Positions 59,147 to 64,000 of a stretch of 64,000 nt of DNA are shown here, one piece after another. A program made the translations under genes and the position numbers. The notes under the pieces were generated by a model. It ran no database searches. It saw only the letters and a list, made by a program, of their open reading frames with translations, and was not told where the DNA came from. This DNA is from Pelagimonas sp017744045 (GTDB lineage: Bacteria > Pseudomonadota > Alphaproteobacteria > Rhodobacterales > Rhodobacteraceae), in assembly GCF_017744045.1 (NCBI RefSeq), contig NZ_JAGHRD010000003.1. The stretch is one strand, 5' to 3'. Numbering within the stretch: position 1 is the stretch's first letter; the number at the start of each line of letters is the position of its first letter.

Positions 59147-59410
59147 TCAGGAATTCCGTAGCTTAGCGAATTTTGTCTGCTCTTTTTCCAGCGCCTTGGC
59201 CTCGGCCCGCGCCAATCGTTCTACGGCCTCTGACGCAGATTTGGCCCGGCGCCAGATTTTCAGACAGGAGTGCGCAGACCAGGGCAATTTCGCCCCTGCC
59301 ATCCAATGACGCAACTCCTTGGGCAAGGCATCATAGGCCGCCATTGGGTCAATATTGCGCTTTGAGCGGCGCAGATGGGTCGCCCCCAAGTTACCGGATT
59401 GCATCGTCAT
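59147..59410 (-). CDS. Small DUF6525-type protein
   Basis: The 87-residue basic protein has the conserved SGNLGATHLRRSKRNIDPMA near the start, YDALPKELRHWMAGAKLPWS in the middle, and SCLKIWRRAKSASEAVERLA toward the end, consistent with a DUF6525-type family. No enzymatic motif is visible. I placed the start at the ATG at 59410 because the family begins near NLGATSLRR; another ATG six bases later is equally possible. It lies upstream of rpoH on the same strand, beyond a 209-bp gap. Confidence 0.62.
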   Translation of the reverse strand: MTMQSGNLGATHLRRSKRNIDPMAAYDALPKELRHWMAGAKLPWSAHSCLKIWRRAKSASEAVERLARAEAKALEKEQTKFAKLRNS

Positions 59411-59494
59411 CTCCAAAATTCGACACATGTTATATCATTACATCCGCAAAGTGGACAAGCCCATCTGCCCCCTGCCCGTTCATCCTTTGCCCAG

Positions 59495-59556
59495 TCTTCT
59501 TTGGGCCAAAAATATCCCGGGGAGTCTTGAGCTTGCTCAAGACGGGGCAGCGCCCC
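59495..59556 (-). repeat. Dispersed hairpin repeat, family B, copy 3 (minus strand)
   Basis: Read on the minus strand from 59556, the unit again has the GGGGCGCTGCCCC hairpin, then the stem GTCTTGAGCAAGCTCAAGAC, then TCCCCGGGATATTTTTGGCC and CAAAGAAG. It lies 36 bp after the rluD stop. Relative to copy 2, two base pairs of the stem have changed together (CC-GG to TT-AA), preserving pairing. Confidence 0.88.
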
Positions 59557-59591
59557 GCCCCGCCCGCGGCACGCGCCCAGTTAAGCCAGGG

Positions 59592-60608
59592 TCACCGCAG
59601 CAAAGCCAGCAACTCGGCCATATCCTCCGGGATCTCCGCCTGAAACAGCAGTTCCTCACCGCTGACCGGATGCACAAACCCCAATTCACGCGCATGCAAG
59701 GCCTGACGCGAGAATCCGGTCACCGCCGCATGAGCCTCGGGCGACATCGCCTTGGCCGAGACCTTGCGCCGCCCGCCATAGACAGGATCCCCGATCAAGG
59801 CATGGCCCGCATGGGTCATATGCACACGGATTTGGTGCGTGCGCCCGGTTTCCAACCGGCATTCCACCAGGCTCAACACCTCGGGGCTGCCATAGCGTTC
59901 CAAGACCCGCGCATGGGTGATCGCATGCCGTCCCTGCCCGTCAAAATAAACCGCCTGACGCTGCCGCTCGGTCTTGTGACGGGCCAAGCCGCTGGTGATG
60001 GTGATGCCCCCTGCCCCGGCCGAGACCCCTTTGGTCCCCATCAAACGCGGATCAGCAGGGTCTGGCACCCCGTGCACCAAAGCCAGATAGGCGCGCTGCG
60101 CGGTGTGCTTTTCAAACTGCTTTGCCAAGCCGTGATGGGCGCGATCGGATTTGGCCACCACCAGCAAGCCGCTGGTATCCTTGTCAATCCGATGCACAAT
60201 GCCCGGGCGCTTTTCACCGCCAACCCCGGATAGGTCGTCGCCAAAATGATGCAGCAGGGCATTGACCAAAGTGCCATCCGGCGTGCCCGGTGCCGGATGA
60301 ACCACCATGCCCGCGGGTTTGTTGACCACGCAAAGATCCTCATCCTCCCAGACGATCTCCAGCGGAATGTCCTGCGCCACCACGTCATAGCTGACGCTTT
60401 CCGGCACGGTGATCTCGATCTCATCCCCCTCTGCCACCGCCAGTTTGGGATTGTCCAGAACCACGCCAGCGCGGCTGACGGCCCCTTCGGCGATCAATTT
60501 CGCCAAACGGGTGCGCGACAGCGCCGCCTCCTCTGGCACATCGCGGGCCAAGGCCTTATCAAGACGGGACGGCGGATTGGCCGCAATGGTGATGCAAAGG
60601 TTTGTCAT
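59592..60608 (-). CDS. Ribosomal large subunit pseudouridine synthase, RluD family
   Basis: The 338-residue protein has an N-terminal S4 RNA-binding domain at about residues 13-65 (SRLDKALARDVPEEAALSRT). The pseudouridine synthase core follows, with PGIVHRIDKDTSGLLVVAKS carrying the catalytic aspartate near residue 137 and TGRTHQIRVHMTHAGHALIG further on. The length and S4 domain fit RluC/RluD; RluD is the more likely. I chose the ATG at 60608, which overlaps the start codon of the divergent DUF6476-type gene. Upstream in-frame codons are not conserved. Confidence 0.92.
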   Translation of the reverse strand: MTNLCITIAANPPSRLDKALARDVPEEAALSRTRLAKLIAEGAVSRAGVVLDNPKLAVAEGDEIEITVPESVSYDVVAQDIPLEIVWEDEDLCVVNKPAGMVVHPAPGTPDGTLVNALLHHFGDDLSGVGGEKRPGIVHRIDKDTSGLLVVAKSDRAHHGLAKQFEKHTAQRAYLALVHGVPDPADPRLMGTKGVSAGAGGITITSGLARHKTERQRQAVYFDGQGRHAITHARVLERYGSPEVLSLVECRLETGRTHQIRVHMTHAGHALIGDPVYGGRRKVSAKAMSPEAHAAVTGFSRQALHARELGFVHPVSGEELLFQAEIPEDMAELLALLR

Positions 60609-60915
60609 GGACACCCCTGAGAATGAAACTCTGCCCGAACCACCCCAGCTGCGCTTTCTGCGCCTTCTGGTGACGGTGCTCACGGGCGTGATGATTGCCG
60701 GGATCGTGTTGATCCTCGCTTTGATCTGGCATCGCTATAACAATGCCCGCGCCCCCTTGCCAGAGGTGATCACCCTGCCCGCTGGTCAAACCGCCACCGC
60801 CTATACGCAAGGGGCGGACTGGTATGCGGTGGTGACCGAGGGGGATGTAATCCTGATCTTTGATCGCGCGTCGGGCAAATTGCGCCAGGAAATCCAGATC
60901 CAACCGGCCCCCTGA
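60607..60915 (+). CDS. DUF6476-type small membrane protein
   Basis: The 102-residue product MDTPENETLPEPPQLRFLRL has one membrane segment at about residues 18-42 (LLVTVLTGVMIAGIVLILAL). A periplasmic or cytoplasmic tail follows, with ITLPAGQTATAYTQGADWYA and a terminal KLRQEIQIQ. This fits a DUF6476-like family of Rhodobacterales. Its start codon shares two bases with the divergent rluD start (CATG), so the two ribosome sites lie inside each other's coding strand. AAAGG is found 8 bp before the ATG. Confidence 0.7.
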   Translation: MDTPENETLPEPPQLRFLRLLVTVLTGVMIAGIVLILALIWHRYNNARAPLPEVITLPAGQTATAYTQGADWYAVVTEGDVILIFDRASGKLRQEIQIQPAP

Positions 60916-61054
60916 TCATTTGCGCATGATTGTGCTGAATGACGTTCCAGCCACAATTTTGCGCTTGGCATTTACGTTATGATATAACATACCAAATCGC
61001 AATCTGGCCGCAACACGTTCGGCCCGAGCTTTTAACAAGGTGGGAACGCGAGAT

Positions 61055-62059
61055 ATGAAACAACTGTCCTATGGCTTGGCCCTGGTGGCGCTCTCTGGAA
61101 CCGGCGCGATGGCGCAGGATTACCCGGTCACCATCGAAAATTGCGGCCACACCGTAACTTTTGATGCCGCCCCCGAAAGTGTGGTCAGCATCGGTCAGGC
61201 CACCACCGAAGCGCTCTATCTGCTGGGTTTGGGCGACAAGGTTGCGGGAACCGCTGTCTGGTTTACCGATGTCTTGCCCGAATATGCCGAATTGAACGCA
61301 GGCATTGAGCGCATCGCTGACAACGCGCCAAGCTTTGAGGCCGTGGTCAACAAGCGCCCCGGCCTCGTGACCAGCCAATATGAATGGTATGTCGGCCCCA
61401 AAGGTTCGGTTGCCACGCGTGAGCAGTTCCACGACCTGTCTGTCCCGACCTATATCTGGCCCGCTGATTGCGTCGGCAAGGATAACAGCGTCGGCGTTGA
61501 TGGCACCCGCGAAGAGTTGATCTCGACCGAGGTGATCTATCGCGGCCTGATCGAGCTGTCGCAGATCTTTGGCGTAGCCGAAGCAGGCGAGGCTGCTGTC
61601 GCAGACCTGAAAGCCCGCGAAATGGCGGCGATTGAACGCGCCAAAGCGCTGAATATCCAAGACAGCTCGGCCCTGTTCTGGTTCTCCAGCGCCAAAATGG
61701 ATGCAGATCCCTATGTGGCCGGGGCCAAGGGCGCGCCGGGCTTTATCATGAGCCAGCTCGGCATCAAGAACGTTGTTGAATCCAGCGAAGAATGGCCCAC
61801 AGTCGGCTGGGAATTCCTGGCCAAGGCCAACCCGACCTATATCGTTCTGGCCGACCTTCAACGTCGCAAATTCCCGGCGGATGCTGTCGAAGTCAAACAA
61901 GAGTTCCTGAACACCGATCCGGTGGCCAGCCTGATGGATGCGGTCAAGGAAGATCGCGTTCTGGTTCTGAATGCCCATGCGATGGACGCCACAATCCGCA
62001 CCATCTCTGGTCTGGAACTGCTCGTGGATGCCATGGAAAAGAAGGCTCTGACCCAGTGA
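61055..62059 (+). CDS. Periplasmic binding protein of iron-siderophore/heme/cobalamin ABC importer
   Basis: The 334-residue protein has a cleavable signal (MKQLSYGLALVALSGTGAMA) with cleavage before QDYP. A class III substrate-binding fold follows, with VVSIGQATTEALYLLGLGDK, ASFEAVVNKRPGLV-like and WPTVGWEFLAKANPTYIVLA regions. FecB/BtuF-type proteins bind ferric siderophores, heme or vitamin B12. An ATG at 61040 adds five codons, and the signal fits better from 61055. Its stop overlaps the GTG start of the permease. The ligand is unknown. Confidence 0.9.
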   Translation: MKQLSYGLALVALSGTGAMAQDYPVTIENCGHTVTFDAAPESVVSIGQATTEALYLLGLGDKVAGTAVWFTDVLPEYAELNAGIERIADNAPSFEAVVNKRPGLVTSQYEWYVGPKGSVATREQFHDLSVPTYIWPADCVGKDNSVGVDGTREELISTEVIYRGLIELSQIFGVAEAGEAAVADLKAREMAAIERAKALNIQDSSALFWFSSAKMDADPYVAGAKGAPGFIMSQLGIKNVVESSEEWPTVGWEFLAKANPTYIVLADLQRRKFPADAVEVKQEFLNTDPVASLMDAVKEDRVLVLNAHAMDATIRTISGLELLVDAMEKKALTQ

Positions 62060-63111
62060 CAAACACCAAATTCGGCGGGGGCACCCCCGCCGTCTCACTC
62101 CTGTTTGGGGCGGCAATTGCGATTGCCGCCCTCGGTTTTGCTCTGGTGATCGGCGAAACCCGCATCCCGTTGGAAACGGTTTGGAATGTGTTGCGGATCG
62201 AAGCGGGCTATCCCGCACCCGAGGTCAATCCAATCGATCGCGGCATCTTGTGGAGCTACCGTTTGCCCCGCGCCATCATGGCCATGGCCTGCGGCGCATC
62301 CCTGGCGCTGAGCGGCGTTGTCTTGCAGGCCTTGCTGCGCAACCCCCTGTCTGACCCTTATATTCTCGGCCTCTCTGCCGGGGCCTCAACCGGCGCGGTG
62401 GCCGTAGCGATCCTTGGCTTTGGTGCTGGGGCTTTGACCCTTTCGGGCGGTGCATTCATTGGAGCCTTGCTGGCCTTTGGCTTTGTCGCGTTTCTGGCCC
62501 GGCTCGCGCGCGGCAATTCGGCTGCCGCAACCTCCAGCCTGGCGCTGTTGCTGGCTGGGGTTGCCGGGGCGCAGCTGTTTCATGCGCTGACCGCGCTCAT
62601 CATTGCCAAATCCGCCGACGCAAATCAGGCGCGCGGCATCATGTTCTGGATGATGGGCAACCTGTCAGGCAGCCGCTGGCCCGATATCTATCTTGCCGTG
62701 CCTGTTGCACTGGCCGGAGCGGGGGTGATCTTTGCGCATTTTCGCGCGCTGGATGCGATGACCTTTGGCCGCGAAGCTGCGCAATCCATGGGCATTCGCA
62801 CCGGGCTGGTAATGACCATCCTGATTGGGACCACCGCTCTGCTGACCGCCGTCATGGTCTCGATGACCGGTGCCATCGGGTTTGTCGGCCTTGTGGTTCC
62901 TCATGCTATGCGTTTTCTTGTCGGAGTGCGCCATGTGCGCCTGATCCCTGCCACCGCCCTGGCCGGCGGCGTTTTCCTGATCCTTGCTGACATCGTGTCA
63001 CGTATCCTGATTCCGGGGCAAGCCATGCCCATCGGCGTCGTCACCGCCCTGGTTGGGGCCCCCGCATTTGCCATCATTCTGGTCCGGAGTTCCCGTGCGC
63101 ATTCAGGTTGA
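62056..63111 (+). CDS. FecCD-family ABC permease
   Basis: The 351-residue membrane protein has about ten helices. It shows the FecCD signatures: SYRLPRAIMAMACGASLALS and GVVLQALLRNPLSDPYILGL, GASTGAVAVAIL, GIMFWMMGNLSGSRWPDIYL, and the C-terminal GAIGFVGLVVPHAMRFLVG with MPIGVVTALVGAPAFAIILV. The start is the GTG at 62056, part of a GTGA overlap with the binding protein gene. It is the transmembrane channel of the importer. Confidence 0.92.
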   Translation: MTNTKFGGGTPAVSLLFGAAIAIAALGFALVIGETRIPLETVWNVLRIEAGYPAPEVNPIDRGILWSYRLPRAIMAMACGASLALSGVVLQALLRNPLSDPYILGLSAGASTGAVAVAILGFGAGALTLSGGAFIGALLAFGFVAFLARLARGNSAAATSSLALLLAGVAGAQLFHALTALIIAKSADANQARGIMFWMMGNLSGSRWPDIYLAVPVALAGAGVIFAHFRALDAMTFGREAAQSMGIRTGLVMTILIGTTALLTAVMVSMTGAIGFVGLVVPHAMRFLVGVRHVRLIPATALAGGVFLILADIVSRILIPGQAMPIGVVTALVGAPAFAIILVRSSRAHSG

Positions 63112-63907
63112 AAACATCTCGAAATCGATCCAAGGCAAACAAGTCTTGCGCGATGTGTCCTTTAGCGTGGAGGCCGGGCAATCCCTGGCCTTGCTTGGCC
63201 CCAACGGCTCGGGCAAATCGACCTTGCTCCGCATCATCGCAGGCTTGCTGCCTGCGGATCGGGGACAAGTCACCATTGGCGGTGACCGGGTCGACAGGCT
63301 TTCGCCGCGCAAACTGGCGCAACGCTTGGGTTTTGTCACCCAAGAGGCGGGGACAACCGACGCCATCGCGGTTCATGACGCGGTGAAGCTTGGGCGCACG
63401 CCATGGCTTTCCTTTGCCTCCCCCTTTGGAGCAGAGGACCAACGGCTGGTGGATCAGGCCATGCGCGACATGGCGATCGACACCCATCGCGACAAGCTGT
63501 TTAACGCCCTGTCAGGGGGCGAAAAACAACGGGTGCATATTGCCCGTGTTCTGGCCCAGGCGCCGCAAGTCTTTCTGCTGGATGAACCAACCAATCACCT
63601 GGATATTCGTCACCAGATTGCGATCATCGACTGGGCCAAACAACAAGAGGCCACCGTGGCCATGGCGCTGCACGACCTGAACCACGCCTTTGCCTGTGAT
63701 CGGGTTGCGGTGCTGCGAGATGGATCACTCGAGGCTTTTGGCGAACCTGATACTGTGCTGACTGCGGATGTGATTGGACCAATCTTTCAGGTGGCCGTCC
63801 ACCAAATCCGCGCCGCGCATTTGGACCACCCCGTTTTGACATTTGCTAAGAAAAACGGCTCAGACCAAGATCAACCTGTTGTGGTGCCTATTTCTGCCCG
63901 CCGGTGA
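63095..63907 (+). CDS. ABC transporter ATP-binding protein of iron-siderophore/cobalamin type
   Basis: The 270-residue ATPase has the Walker A LLGPNGSGKSTLLRIIAGLL near residues 35-54, the Q loop in LGFVTQEAGTTDAIAV, the signature ALSGGEKQRVHIARVLAQAP and the Walker B VFLLDEPTNHLDIRH. The pattern matches FecE/BtuD/HmuV ATPases. The start is the GTG at 63095, 17 bp inside the permease gene. A C-terminal segment of about 20 residues overlaps the convergent LuxR gene. Confidence 0.93.
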   Translation: MRIQVENISKSIQGKQVLRDVSFSVEAGQSLALLGPNGSGKSTLLRIIAGLLPADRGQVTIGGDRVDRLSPRKLAQRLGFVTQEAGTTDAIAVHDAVKLGRTPWLSFASPFGAEDQRLVDQAMRDMAIDTHRDKLFNALSGGEKQRVHIARVLAQAPQVFLLDEPTNHLDIRHQIAIIDWAKQQEATVAMALHDLNHAFACDRVAVLRDGSLEAFGEPDTVLTADVIGPIFQVAVHQIRAAHLDHPVLTFAKKNGSDQDQPVVVPISARR

Positions 63908-64000
63908 ACTGCGACGAGTAAAAATAGGCGATGGCTTGGGTGCGGTTTTTGACCGACAGTTTTTCGTAAACATTTGACAGGTGGAATTTCACTGTGTTGG
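63888..64000 (-). CDS. LuxR-family response regulator, C-terminal fragment (cut by window edge)
   Basis: Only the last 36 codons are in the window. They read TVKFHLSNVYEKLSVKNRTQ followed by AIAYFYSSQF and a short tail. This is the second half of a LuxR/GerE helix-turn-helix (recognition helix and following turn). The stop codon (TAG, 63888-63890) lies 20 bp inside the 3' end of the convergent ABC ATPase gene. The rest of the protein, including any receiver or ligand domain, lies beyond the edge. Confidence 0.85.
   Translation of the reverse strand, partial: NTVKFHLSNVYEKLSVKNRTQAIAYFYSSQFTGGQK

Overview
The window looks like chromosomal DNA from an alphaproteobacterium of the Rhodobacterales (Roseobacter-type). 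The signs are a GC-rich backbone, a dcw cell-wall/division cluster preceded by an unusually long leader, an RpoH-type sigma factor, the PHA regulator PhaR, and several small families (DUF2842, DUF6524, DUF6525, DUF6476 types) that I associate with this order. Assignments rest on reading the translated sequence and recognising motifs; no database search was run.

Layout. (1) 52-16160, mostly minus strand: the dcw cluster mraZ-rsmH-ftsL-ftsI-murE-[murF remnant]-mraY-(CHMI-like)-murD ... ftsW-murG-murC. A block of unrelated genes (azlCD, an XRE-cupin regulator, a BaiN/HI0933-type flavoprotein, a ParB-like protein) separates murD from ftsW. A 66-codon frame between murE and mraY keeps what look like the two ends of MurF, with the catalytic middle gone. 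(2) 16161-17115: a long non-coding leader upstream of mraZ with an UpsM-like terminator hairpin, an array of TGGG repeats resembling MraZ boxes, a perfect DnaA box and a dyad centred on GATTC. (3) 17116-24500, mostly plus strand: PilZ protein, TatD DNase, PhnP-like hydrolase, two transporters, thiamine pyrophosphokinase (minus), and a very acidic 805-residue protein ending in a clear terminator. (4) 24579-31919: DUF2842-purA, GNAT, a DUF6524-type membrane protein, a cobalt-type nitrile hydratase operon, secG, pyrG and a HEPN-like gene. (5) 32120-36087: a small membrane protein, RlmJ, two tandem TerB-like proteins and a PhnD-like protein without a signal peptide, then the first gene of a polar amino acid/amine ABC transporter. 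(6) 35311-44935: that transporter with two glutamine-synthetase-like ligases, a class I glutamine amidotransferase, a PuuB-like oxidase and a DegT aminotransferase, read as an amine gamma-glutamylation (Puu-like) route lacking a visible aldehyde dehydrogenase. (7) 44989-60915: housekeeping and purine genes (phaR, xseA, purD, 5-FTHF cyclo-ligase, mgtE, guaD, 8-oxoguanine deaminase-like, hisN-like, XRE, quinone reductase, Gfo/Idh/MocA, rpoH, rluD). (8) 61055-64000: an iron-siderophore/cobalamin-type ABC importer and the 3' end of a LuxR-type regulator cut by the window edge.

The most unusual signals are the murF internal deletion, the repeated TGGGAAwnnwTGGG motif in the mraZ leader, and two families of short hairpin repeats that lie downstream of stop codons in the same orientation relative to the upstream gene. 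One of these families shows compensatory base changes in its stem. In two places a repeat supplies the stop codon or C-terminal tail of a gene. I did not see a defence island, prophage, CRISPR array, rRNA, tRNA or intact insertion sequence.
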